6,427 nt of DNA. Source: Helicobacteraceae bacterium (GTDB lineage Bacteria > Campylobacterota > Campylobacteria > Campylobacterales > Sulfurimonadaceae). The stretch spans positions 1-6,427 of the forward strand of contig JALWNV010000083.1 in NCBI GenBank assembly GCA_027083665.1. Reading direction: 5' to 3'. Under the pieces are notes generated by a model, which was not told the DNA's origin, made no database searches, and was given only the letters and a program-made list of their open reading frames with translations. The translations under genes were made by a program, and so were the position numbers. Positions 1 to 6,427 of the stretch are shown in pieces. Within the stretch, counting starts at the first letter, position 1; the number at the start of each line of letters is the position of its first letter.

Positions 1-1013
1 AGCCGTCGCTCAAGCCGTTCGAGACCGTGGCGGGGATCCCGGTGCGCAGGATACGGCTTCGAAGCAGGAACTGGTCCAAAAACAGGGCCGTCCAGCTGCT
101 GAAATACGCGGAGTTTATCTACAAGGCGGTCAGGCGGTGCCGGCGGGCGGATATCGTTCACTGCAATGATCTGAATGCGCTCCCGGTCGGGGTGATCGTC
201 AAACGTTTTTTGAACAAAAACGCGAAGGTGCTTTACGATGCGCACGAATACGAGACGGAGACAAACGGGCTGAACGGATGGCGGAAATACGCGGCGAAAC
301 AGCTTGAAAAGCGGCTGATAAAAGATGCCGATGCCGTCATTACCGTCAGCGGAGGGATCGCCGACGAATATGTCCGGCTTTACGGTATCCGCCGGCCTGC
401 GCTCGTGCTTAACACACCGGCGGTACGCCCCGTGCGGCGCAGGGACATCTTTCGCGAAACGTTCGGGATCCGGGAAGATCAGAAAATATTTCTTTACCAG
501 GGAAGCATGAGCCCCGGACGGGGAATCGAGAAGATCGTTGAGATTTTCGGGGCGATGCAAACGGATTCGAATGTATTGGTCCTTATGGGGTACGGTCCTT
601 TGTCAAAAAGCATCGCAGACGCCGCCGCGCGGAGCCGGACACTTTTTTACCACGAAGCGGTACCGCCGGAAGCCGTCCTCGACTATACCGTTTCGGCCGA
701 TGTCGGGCTCTCTTTGATCGAGAACAGTTGTCTGAGCTACTACTACTGCCTGCCGAACAAGGTATTCGAGTATGCCATGGCGGGACTTCCGGTCATTGTT
801 TCGGGGCTGTACGAAATGCGCCGGATTGTCGAGGCATACGGCATCGGGGCGGTGATGGAGTCCGAAACCGAGGCGGGCCTGCGAAGCGCGATGGATCGGA
901 TCGAGGCGATCGGACCGCAGGCGCTTCGGCGTAATCTCGCGCGTTTTGCCGAAACGTTCAACTGGGAAGCGCAGGAGAAGGTGCTTCTCGATGTCTACAG
1001 GAGGCTTTCGTGA
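1..1013 (+). CDS. Family 4 glycosyltransferase A (5' partial)
   Basis: Cytoplasmic GT-B fold glycosyltransferase, probably adding a sugar from a nucleotide donor to the undecaprenyl-linked N-glycan precursor. The reading frame is open to the window edge (first whole codon at base 3). The GTG at 27 is not accepted as the start: it has no Shine-Dalgarno, the frame continues upstream, and the protein would lack the first beta strand and glycine loop of the fold. Visible parts are HCNDLNALP near 159-185, an LYDAHEYE stretch near 231-254, the start of the C-terminal donor-binding domain at YQGSMSPGRGIEKI near 498-540, LMGYGP near 582-599, and LPNKVFEYAMAGLPV near 750-794. The last replaces the classical EX7E motif: the second Glu is kept and the first is Tyr. 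It ends in a 4-base overlap with the next gene and resembles that gene's product along its length. Donor and acceptor cannot be read from the sequence. Confidence 0.88.
   Translation, partial: PSLKPFETVAGIPVRRIRLRSRNWSKNRAVQLLKYAEFIYKAVRRCRRADIVHCNDLNALPVGVIVKRFLNKNAKVLYDAHEYETETNGLNGWRKYAAKQLEKRLIKDADAVITVSGGIADEYVRLYGIRRPALVLNTPAVRPVRRRDIFRETFGIREDQKIFLYQGSMSPGRGIEKIVEIFGAMQTDSNVLVLMGYGPLSKSIADAAARSRTLFYHEAVPPEAVLDYTVSADVGLSLIENSCLSYYYCLPNKVFEYAMAGLPVIVSGLYEMRRIVEAYGIGAVMESETEAGLRSAMDRIEAIGPQALRRNLARFAETFNWEAQEKVLLDVYRRLS
999..1004 (+). promoter_or_regulatory. Shine-Dalgarno deciding a GTG start
   Basis: AGGAGG, a perfect anti-16S match, lies five bases before the GTG at 1010. It sits inside the end of the preceding gene. 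It supports GTG 1010 as the start of glycosyltransferase B, with initiation overlapping the upstream TGA (GTGA). Confidence 0.8.
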
Positions 1014-2110
1014 AGAAAGTATGCCATCTGACCTCTGCACATCCGCGCTACGATACCCGTATCTTCGTCAAGGAGTGCCGTTCGCTGGCGAAAGCGTATG
1101 AGACGACATTGATTGTCGCGGACGGCAAAGGCGATGAGGTGAAAGAGGGGGTGCGGATCGTCGATGTGGGCAAACCGAAAAACCGCAGGGCACGGATGCT
1201 CGAAACAACACGCCGCGTCTTTGAACGCGCACTGGAAATCGACGCGGCGGTATACCACCTGCACGACCCGGAGCTGCTGTATACGGGGCTGAAACTCAAA
1301 CGCGCCGGGAAGAAGGTGGTTTTCGACGCGCACGAAGACCTGCCGCTTCAGGTGCGCAACAAAACCTATCTGTCTCCGTGGATGCGCCGTGCGGCGGCTT
1401 TTGCGCTCGGGCATTTCGAAACCTACGCCTGTGCGCGGTTCGATGCCGTCGTGGCGGCGACCCCTTTTATCCGTGACAAGTTCGCGCGCATCAATGCCGT
1501 GACCGTCGATATCAACAACTACCCCGTCCTCGAAGAACTCGGCAATGACATGCCCTACGAAGCACGCGATAATGCTGTCTGTTATATCGGCTATATCACT
1601 GAGGTGCGCGGCATCAAACAGATCGTCAGGGCGATGGAAAAGACGGAGAATGTCCACCTGCTGCTTGCGGGGGCGTTTCAGCAAAAAGAAGTCGAGGCGG
1701 AGGTACGGTCGTACCCGGGATGGGAAAAGGTTGATTTTCTCGGTTTTCTCGACCGTGAAGGCGTTCGGGAGGTGCTGGCGCACTCGAAAGCGGGGCTGGT
1801 GACGCTGCATCCGACCCCGAACTATCTCGACGCCCTGCCGGTGAAGATGTTCGAGTACATGGCCGCGGGCGTACCGGTGATCGCTTCGGATTTTCCGCTG
1901 TGGCGGAAGATCGTCGAAACAGCGGATTGCGGGATCTGCGTCGACCCGACGGACCCCGATGCGATTGCCGCTGCCGTCAAAACGGTACTGGACAACCCGG
2001 AACGTTCCGCGCAAATGGGGCGAAACGGGATTGCCGCGGCGAAATCCATCTACAATTGGCGGGCTGAAGAGGCGAAACTGCTTTCACTCTATGCGGGGAT
2101 GCTGTCATGA
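1010..2110 (+). CDS. Family 4 glycosyltransferase B
   Basis: Complete GT-B fold glycosyltransferase of 366 residues, predicted to be cytoplasmic and to act on the lipid-linked glycan at the inner membrane. It starts at GTG with an ideal ribosome site and overlaps the previous stop by 4 bases. The N-terminal domain opens with KKVCHLTSAHPRYDTRIF, a signature I know from many polysaccharide-cluster GT4 enzymes. HLHDPEL lies at residues 83-89 and FDAHED at 105-110. The donor-binding domain begins near residue 192 (YIGYITEVRGI) and carries LPVKMFEYMAAGVPV at 276-290. The usual EX7E pair reads Asp275...Glu283 in this enzyme. There is no signal peptide or membrane segment. The C-terminus (YNWRAEEAKLLSLY) echoes FNWEAQEKVLLDVY in glycosyltransferase A, suggesting paralogy. 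The family is secure; the sugar and linkage are not known. Confidence 0.93.
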   Translation: MKKVCHLTSAHPRYDTRIFVKECRSLAKAYETTLIVADGKGDEVKEGVRIVDVGKPKNRRARMLETTRRVFERALEIDAAVYHLHDPELLYTGLKLKRAGKKVVFDAHEDLPLQVRNKTYLSPWMRRAAAFALGHFETYACARFDAVVAATPFIRDKFARINAVTVDINNYPVLEELGNDMPYEARDNAVCYIGYITEVRGIKQIVRAMEKTENVHLLLAGAFQQKEVEAEVRSYPGWEKVDFLGFLDREGVREVLAHSKAGLVTLHPTPNYLDALPVKMFEYMAAGVPVIASDFPLWRKIVETADCGICVDPTDPDAIAAAVKTVLDNPERSAQMGRNGIAAAKSIYNWRAEEAKLLSLYAGMLS

Positions 2111-3327
2111 CGGTCTTGATCGTCAATCATTATGCCCTGACACCGGAGCAGTCCGGCGGTACCCGTCACTACGATATTGCCCGGGAACTGGTGCAAAGAG
2201 GGCATGACGTCACCATTGTCGCCGCCGGCCGCCATTACGCCACGTACGAAGACGAAAAACGCTATCCCGACGGGGAGGATTTTCTGATCGAAACCGTCGA
2301 GGGCATCCGGTTCGTATGGGTGAAAACGGCGCCGTACCGCGGTAACGGAATCGGGCGGGTGCGGAATATGCTGGAGTTTACATGGAAGCTGCGCCGGCTG
2401 CCGAAGCTCGGCCTGCCCGCTCCCGATGTCGTTGTCGGCTCGTCGGTGCATCTGTTCGCCGTGTACGGCGCCTACCGGCTGGCGAAGCGCTACCGGGTAC
2501 CGTTCGTAATGGAAGTACGCGATATCTGGCCGCAGACACTGATTGATATGGGGATATCCAAACGGCATCCCTTTGTGCTGTTGCTGGGACGGCTGGAACC
2601 TTTTTTGTACCGGAAGGCGGACCGGATCGTGACGCTGCTGCCCAAAGCCGCGGAGCATATCGAATCGTTCGGTATCGCGCCGCAGAAAATCCGCTGGGTC
2701 TCCAACGGTGTCGATCTGTCCCCTTACGCGCATCCCGGCGAGTCACATCGGCTCGATCCTTCGAAGTTCAACGTTCTTTATGCCGGAAGCATGGGGCAGG
2801 CGAACGGCCTCGAGGTGCTGATCGAAGCAGCCCGGCGGCTCTCCGGAATATCCGAAATCCATGTTACCCTTGTCGGCAGCGGCCCGCATGATGCCGCTTT
2901 GCGGAAGCAGGCTTCGCCGATACCGAATGTTACGTTCCTCTCTCCGGTCAAGAAGGAGCAGGTTCCCGCTTTGCTGGCCGAGGCGGATGTACTTTATGTC
3001 GGTTTGCGGGATCTGCCGCTGTATCGGTTCGGGATGAGTATGAACAAGGTCTTCGACTACATGGCGGCGGGAAAACCGGTGGTTTTCGCAGCAAATGTAC
3101 CGGAGAACCCCGTGGAAAAAGCGAAGTCGGGTCTGATCGTCGCACCCGATGATCCGGATGCAATTGCAAATGCGCTGCAGACACTATATAATTACACACC
3201 ACAAGAACGGTCGGCGATGGGTGAACGGGCAAAACGTTATGTCCGTACGCATTTTGGAATGGATGTGATCGCATCGGCATTTGAAACCGTGTTGAAAGAG
3301 GCAGAATATGAACATAAGAAAAATTGA
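2107..3327 (+). CDS. WbuB-like family 4 glycosyltransferase C
   Basis: Complete 406-residue GT-B glycosyltransferase, close to the roughly 400 residues usual for the WbuB/WcaI-like group, where WbuB is described as an N-acetylfucosamine transferase in O-antigen synthesis. Seen here: the N-terminal NHYALTPEQSGGTRHYD (residues 7-23) with its Gly-Gly loop, the hallmark EVRDIWPQTL at 136-145, SNGVDL at 199-204, the donor-domain loop YAGSMGQANGLEVLI at 225-239, VGSGP at 256-260, and MNKVFDYMAAGKPVV at 312-326, where Asp317 occupies the usual second Glu position of EX7E. It starts at ATG in an ATGA overlap with gene B; the ribosome site is weak (GGGGA at 2095-2099), so coupling to the upstream stop is likely. 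The last 170 or so bases are more AT-rich than the rest and hold a promoter-like sequence. The product is probably a HexNAc or deoxy-HexNAc transferase for the N-glycan, but the donor is inferred. It does not resemble C. jejuni PglA. Confidence 0.92.
   Translation: MTVLIVNHYALTPEQSGGTRHYDIARELVQRGHDVTIVAAGRHYATYEDEKRYPDGEDFLIETVEGIRFVWVKTAPYRGNGIGRVRNMLEFTWKLRRLPKLGLPAPDVVVGSSVHLFAVYGAYRLAKRYRVPFVMEVRDIWPQTLIDMGISKRHPFVLLLGRLEPFLYRKADRIVTLLPKAAEHIESFGIAPQKIRWVSNGVDLSPYAHPGESHRLDPSKFNVLYAGSMGQANGLEVLIEAARRLSGISEIHVTLVGSGPHDAALRKQASPIPNVTFLSPVKKEQVPALLAEADVLYVGLRDLPLYRFGMSMNKVFDYMAAGKPVVFAANVPENPVEKAKSGLIVAPDDPDAIANALQTLYNYTPQERSAMGERAKRYVRTHFGMDVIASAFETVLKEAEYEHKKN
3164..3192 (+). promoter_or_regulatory. 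Candidate sigma-70 promoter ahead of pglB
   Basis: TTGCAA (3164-3169), a 17-base spacer and TATAAT (3187-3192) form a near-consensus housekeeping promoter. It lies inside glycosyltransferase C, where the -10 box encodes Tyr361-Asn362, in a local AT-rich dip. Transcription would begin near 3199, giving a leader of roughly 110 bases before the pglB ATG at 3308 and allowing pglB-pglC-pglD to be expressed apart from the glycosyltransferases. Campylobacterota sigma-70 promoters rely mostly on the -10 box. A chance match in coding DNA is possible. Confidence 0.4.
3295..3301 (+). promoter_or_regulatory. Ribosome binding site of pglB
   Basis: AAAGAGG lies six bases before the ATG at 3308 and inside the upstream gene. 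It supports this start, which gives a 20-base overlap with glycosyltransferase C, over the next Met codon at residue 20. That later start would also cut into the first membrane helix. Confidence 0.6.
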
Positions 3328-5413
3328 ACTGGGAGACAACCGTCTCGGCTTTGCACTGCTGCTCATGGCCGTTGCCTACCTCTTTTCTATCGGCATCCGC
3401 ATGATCTGGGTCAGCCAGATGGGCGGTATCGAAGCGTATCACTGGAACGGTCAGCTGATGATCAATACCAACGACGGCTACTACTTCGGTGCGGCGGCGC
3501 AAAAAGCGCTGTACGGCCTGCACCAGTTCAACCCCCGCCTGCCCGACTGGCTGAGCTCCGGTGTCGTCTTTTTCACCGTGCTGATGACGAAATACACGCC
3601 GTTTTCGCTCGATACGGTGATGCTTTACCTTCCTGCGGTCGTCTCGAGTATCGTGGTCGTCCCTGTCATTCTGATCGGACGGCTGTACGGTTCGGCACTG
3701 TTCGGATTTTTTGCCGCGCTGATCGGCTCGATCGCGTGGAGCTACTACAACCGGACGATGGTCGGTTATTACGATACCGATATGTTTTCGGCAATGATGC
3801 CGATGTTCATTCTCTATTTCCTGCTGGCGATGCTGGAAACGGAGCGGCCGAGATACATGCTGCTGGCGGCTCTGACGATCATGATTTATCCGTTTTTGTA
3901 TGATTCGGGATTGTCGCTGATCTATGCGATGGGGCTGCTGTATATGGGATATATGGTCCTTTTTCACCGCAACGACCGGTTCACCTACGAATCCATCATT
4001 CTCATCGCCATCGCGCTCATGCCCATACCGACGGTGATCAAACTGGTGTTGATCGTCGGGCTGTACCTCCTGTTCACCCGAGTCGAGCTCGGCCGGAGAA
4101 ACCTGATGATCGCTTCGGGCGTTTCCGTACTGCTCTTTCTTGTTTTCGGCAATGTGTTCGGCCTGATCTATGCCAAAGTCGCCACCTATCTTTTCCGCGG
4201 CGTCGAAGAAGGCAAGGGATTGCATTTTTACGAAGTGGCGCAGACGGTCCGTGAAGCGGGGCGTATCCCCTTCGAGGTCATGGCCAACCGTATCAGCGGT
4301 TCGGTGCCCGGAGTGCTTGCCGCCTTGCTGGGGTATGTCCTGCTGGTGATCCGCCATCGCGGGTTTATCCTGGCGCTGCCGCTGATCGGCATCGGTATCT
4401 TCTCGCTGTGGGGCGGTCTGCGTTTTACCGTCTATGCGGTCCCGGTCGCGGCGATCAGTGTCGTCTACCTGTTTTATACGATCGGTAAATTTATCGACAA
4501 TACGGCAGCGAGGGTGGGCGTTGTGGCGGCACTGACGGCGGCGATGCTGTATCCGAACATCACCCATATCGTCGGCTACAAGGTGCCGACGGTGTTCAAC
4601 AAGGCGGAAGTGAAGACACTCGACCGTCTTTCAAAGGTCGGTTCGGAGAAGGATTACGTTATCTCCTGGTGGGATTACGGATACCCCATCTGGTACTACG
4701 GTGATAAAAACACGCTTGTCGACGGCGGGAAGCACAATCATGACAACTTTATCGCTTCGGAGATTCTGACAGGAAACTCGCAGCTCGAAGCGGCCCGCCT
4801 CAGCCGCCTTGCGATCGAAGCTTATGTCGATTCCAATTACACGGTGGCCGCCGATGTCCTGTTCAAAAACGGAAAACCCGATCAGGTGGATGTCAACACC
4901 TACCTCGAAACATTGCGCTACGGAGATGTCGACATGCCGAAAGCGACCCGGGACATCTTCTTTTTTCTCCCGTACAGGATGATGGATATCCTGCCGACAG
5001 TCAATGTGTTCAGTAACCTCGATCTTGAAACGGGACATGCCTATGCGCGGCCTTTCTTTTATGCGGCACGAAATTTTCAAGACAGTAAAACGATGATCAA
5101 CTTCGGGCAGGGAGTGGCGTTGGACAAGCGCACGGGCAAAATCCGGATCGGACGCCAGGAACTGCCGCTCAAAGCGTTTTATACCGTCACGCAGAAAAAA
5201 GACGGCACGGTGGCGGTTCAGTCGCAGCTCAACGATATGCAGGGGCGTGTCTCCGTCGTTTTCATGGCGTCGTACCGCCGCTTTTTGATTTTGGATGACC
5301 GCATGCTCAACTCGAACTACATTCAGATGTTCGTTTTCGGAAAGTATGACCCGAAACTGTTCGAACCGGTCGAGCTGACGCCGTTTGTCAAGATATACAA
5401 GGTAAAGATCTAA
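3308..5413 (+). CDS. pglB: PglB oligosaccharyltransferase (STT3 family)
   Basis: Membrane oligosaccharyltransferase that transfers the finished glycan from undecaprenyl diphosphate to Asn of periplasmic proteins. It has 701 residues, against about 713 in C. jejuni. The first 430 or so residues are a string of hydrophobic helices, and the rest is the periplasmic domain. Catalytic features are intact: Asp56 in NTNDGYYF; the DxD-like Asp156/Asp158 in GYYDTDM; QTVRE with Glu316 in the long external loop (the TIXE motif); Arg328 in NRISGS, the position that reads the acidic -2 residue of the acceptor site; Arg372 in GGLRFTVY; WWDYG at 454-458, which binds the acceptor Ser/Thr; and an MxxI motif at Met558-Ile561. 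A site of the form D-S-N-Y-T at 508-512 could be self-glycosylated. The gene overlaps the upstream stop by 20 bases and is followed three bases later by pglC. Identification is firm. Confidence 0.97.
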   Translation: MNIRKIELGDNRLGFALLLMAVAYLFSIGIRMIWVSQMGGIEAYHWNGQLMINTNDGYYFGAAAQKALYGLHQFNPRLPDWLSSGVVFFTVLMTKYTPFSLDTVMLYLPAVVSSIVVVPVILIGRLYGSALFGFFAALIGSIAWSYYNRTMVGYYDTDMFSAMMPMFILYFLLAMLETERPRYMLLAALTIMIYPFLYDSGLSLIYAMGLLYMGYMVLFHRNDRFTYESIILIAIALMPIPTVIKLVLIVGLYLLFTRVELGRRNLMIASGVSVLLFLVFGNVFGLIYAKVATYLFRGVEEGKGLHFYEVAQTVREAGRIPFEVMANRISGSVPGVLAALLGYVLLVIRHRGFILALPLIGIGIFSLWGGLRFTVYAVPVAAISVVYLFYTIGKFIDNTAARVGVVAALTAAMLYPNITHIVGYKVPTVFNKAEVKTLDRLSKVGSEKDYVISWWDYGYPIWYYGDKNTLVDGGKHNHDNFIASEILTGNSQLEAARLSRLAIEAYVDSNYTVAADVLFKNGKPDQVDVNTYLETLRYGDVDMPKATRDIFFFLPYRMMDILPTVNVFSNLDLETGHAYARPFFYAARNFQDSKTMINFGQGVALDKRTGKIRIGRQELPLKAFYTVTQKKDGTVAVQSQLNDMQGRVSVVFMASYRRFLILDDRMLNSNYIQMFVFGKYDPKLFEPVELTPFVKIYKVKI

Positions 5414-5416
5414 CGG

Positions 5417-6022
5417 ATGTACCGCAATGTCGTCAAGCCGCTGCTCGACCGTATCGGGGCAGCGATACTGCTGGCGGTGTCGGCCCCTGTTCTGATCGGT
5501 GCGGTTCTTGCGGTCTATGTCTCGCTGGGGCGGCCGGTTTTTTTCGTGCAGCGGCGCCCGGGCTACAAAGGAAAGATCTTCAAAATCTACAAACTCAGAA
5601 CCATGGACGAACGGCGCGACGAGCACGGCGAACTTCTGCCCGACGAACAGCGGTTGCACGGTGCGGGGAAACTGATCCGATCGCTCAGCCTCGACGAGCT
5701 GCCGCAGCTGTTCAATGTCCTCAAGGGAGAAATGAGTTTTATCGGTCCGCGTCCGCTGCTCGAAGAGTATCTGCCGCTGTACAGCGACGAGCAAAAACGC
5801 CGCCACGATGTGAAACCGGGGATTACCGGTTGGGCGCAGGTCAACGGCCGCAACGCGATCCGATGGCAGGAAAAATTCGCGCTTGATGTCTGGTATGTCG
5901 ATCATCTCTCCTGGGTGCTTGACGCCAAAATCGTTCTGCTGACGATCAAGAAGGTCGTCGCCCGCGAAGGTGTCAGCGCACAGGGGCATGCCACGACGGA
6001 GAAGTTCAATGGAAGCAACTGA
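5417..6022 (+). CDS. pglC: PglC phosphoglycosyl transferase
   Basis: Monotopic phosphoglycosyl transferase that moves the phospho-sugar (UDP-di-N-acetylbacillosamine in C. jejuni) onto undecaprenyl phosphate, the first membrane step of the glycan pathway. Its 201 residues match the short PglC form (200 in C. jejuni) rather than the long WbaP/WcaJ enzymes. Residues 1-35 form the re-entrant membrane helix with the breaking Pro24. The sequence then shows FKIYKLRTM at 55-63, the catalytic Asp93-Glu94 pair in [19 protein letters not shown], and [13 protein letters not shown]. The C-terminal TTEKFNG is also found in C. jejuni PglC. The ATG follows the pglB stop by three bases. Only a weak, distant AAGGT (5399-5403) precedes it, so translation probably depends on ribosomes finishing pglB. 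The stop overlaps pglD by 14 bases. A seven-T tract at 5538-5544 keeps the frame open. The exact sugar is inferred from family and context. Confidence 0.96.
   Translation: MYRNVVKPLLDRIGAAILLAVSAPVLIGAVLAVYVSLGRPVFFVQRRPGYKGKIFKIYKLRTMDERRDEHGELLPDEQRLHGAGKLIRSLSLDELPQLFNVLKGEMSFIGPRPLLEEYLPLYSDEQKRRHDVKPGITGWAQVNGRNAIRWQEKFALDVWYVDHLSWVLDAKIVLLTIKKVVAREGVSAQGHATTEKFNGSN
5998..6003 (+). promoter_or_regulatory. Ribosome binding site of pglD
   Basis: GGAGAA lies five bases before the ATG at 6009, within the end of pglC. It fixes the pglD start and its 14-base overlap with pglC. Confidence 0.65.
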
Positions 6023-6427
6023 TCGTATCGGGATCTACGGCATCGGCGGACACGGAAAGGTGGTCGCGCAGATTGCGCGCAGCACAGGTTTTTCCGACAT
6101 CGTCTGGATCGATGACGCAGCCGAAAAAGCCTTGACTTTCGAGCGGTTTTTGCAGCGCTTTCCGCAGACACCGGTTGCGCTGGGGATCGGTACGAATGCG
6201 GCACGTGAAGCCGTGTTCGCAAAAATGGAGGCGGCGGGGTTGACGCCGGTGACACTGGTAGACCCTTCGGCCGCGGTGGCCGGGGACGCCGTTTTGGGGG
6301 CGGGATGCGTCGTGATGCCCAAGGCGGTCATCAACACCGAAGCCCGTATCGGCAGAGGAACGATCGTCAATACGGGGGCGGTCGTCGAGCATGAATGCCG
6401 GCTGGACGATTTTGTCCACGTCAGTCC
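6009..6427 (+). CDS. pglD: PglD sugar N-acetyltransferase (3' partial)
   Basis: Acetyl-CoA-dependent N-acetyltransferase of the left-handed beta-helix family. In C. jejuni it converts the UDP-4-amino sugar made by PglF/PglE to UDP-di-N-acetylbacillosamine, the PglC substrate. 139 complete codons are visible of an expected 195-200, and the frame runs off the window end. Residues 7-17 ([11 protein letters not shown]) form the Rossmann-like nucleotide-sugar-binding loop, and IDD at 34-36 and GIGTN at 59-63 continue that domain. From about residue 84 hexapeptide-type repeats begin (DPSAAV, GDAVLG, IGRGTIV). The EHEC stretch places His128-Glu129 at the positions of the catalytic His125-Glu126 of C. 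jejuni PglD. The coenzyme A-binding coils lie beyond the window. A good ribosome site and the overlap with pglC support the start. Related NeuD-type sialic acid enzymes share the fold, but the position after pglC and the EHEC match favour PglD. Confidence 0.92.
   Translation, partial: MEATDRIGIYGIGGHGKVVAQIARSTGFSDIVWIDDAAEKALTFERFLQRFPQTPVALGIGTNAAREAVFAKMEAAGLTPVTLVDPSAAVAGDAVLGAGCVVMPKAVINTEARIGRGTIVNTGAVVEHECRLDDFVHVS

Noticed and set aside
27..29. GTG as start of glycosyltransferase A
   Set aside because: No ribosome site, the frame is open upstream to the window edge, and the N-terminal strand of the fold would be missing; the real start is outside the window.
995..2014. Minus-strand open frame (339 codons) opposite glycosyltransferase B
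   Set aside because: A codon-bias shadow of a well-supported glycosyltransferase; no domain seen.
2107..3327. Assignment of glycosyltransferase C as PglA
   Set aside because: It lacks the N-terminal and central sequence I associate with C. jejuni PglA and instead carries WbuB-type motifs, so no pgl symbol was given.
2948..4567. Long open frame (539 codons) on the minus strand opposite pglB
   Set aside because: Its translation is rich in His, Arg, Gln and Asp with no recognisable domain, as expected opposite a GC-biased gene. PglB on the other strand has intact catalytic motifs.
5538..5544. Seven-T tract in pglC as a phase-variation switch
   Set aside because: It is short, encodes conserved Val-Phe-Phe residues in frame, and other tracts of six T occur elsewhere in the window. 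Campylobacter switches usually use longer G/C tracts.
4631..5989. Minus-strand open frame (452 codons) opposite pglB/pglC
   Set aside because: Same low-complexity charged composition, spans two real genes, and has no family motif.
6294..6303. G-rich run in pglD as a slippage tract
   Set aside because: Only five G, then interrupted by C; too short for a credible contingency tract.

Overview
The window is almost entirely coding on the + strand. It holds six genes: three family-4 glycosyltransferases (the first cut at its 5' end), then pglB (oligosaccharyltransferase), pglC (phosphoglycosyl transferase) and pglD (UDP-amino-sugar N-acetyltransferase, cut at its 3' end). It is part of a bacterial asparagine-linked protein glycosylation (pgl) locus of the Campylobacter type. 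PglB, PglC and PglD are recognised from family motifs and from recalled similarity to the C. jejuni proteins; no database search was possible. Likely host: a member of Campylobacterota with clearly more than 50% GC (judged by eye), so more like the environmental or vent lineages (Sulfurovum or Nitratifractor type) than AT-rich Campylobacter. The host is an inference. Some Desulfovibrio-type bacteria also carry pglB, but the close match of PglC and PglD to the Campylobacter proteins favours Campylobacterota.

Layout: 1-1013, GT4 enzyme A; 1010-2110, GT4 enzyme B; 2107-3327, WbuB-like GT4 enzyme C; 3308-5413, pglB; 5417-6022, pglC; 6009 to the window end, pglD. Junctions are overlaps of 4, 4, 20 and 14 bases plus one gap of 3 bases, so the genes look like one translationally coupled operon. 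No non-coding stretch exceeds 3 bases. No RNA gene, mobile element, CRISPR array, terminator or long repeat was seen. A promoter-like sequence lies inside the end of the third glycosyltransferase gene, about 115 bases before pglB.

How the genes would work together, from knowledge of the C. jejuni pathway: PglD acetylates a UDP-4-amino sugar to UDP-di-N-acetylbacillosamine. PglC transfers the phospho-sugar to undecaprenyl phosphate on the inner membrane face. The glycosyltransferases extend the lipid-linked sugar, a flippase (not in the window) turns it over, and PglB moves the glycan to Asn in D/E-X-N-X-S/T sites of periplasmic proteins. The genes making the UDP-sugar precursor (PglE/PglF type) and the flippase (PglK type) are expected outside the window.

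The least conventional part is the glycosyltransferase set. None of the three resembles C. jejuni PglA as I remember it, so the glycan beyond the first sugar probably differs from the C. jejuni heptasaccharide. I see no wholly new type of system here; this is a variant of a known pathway.
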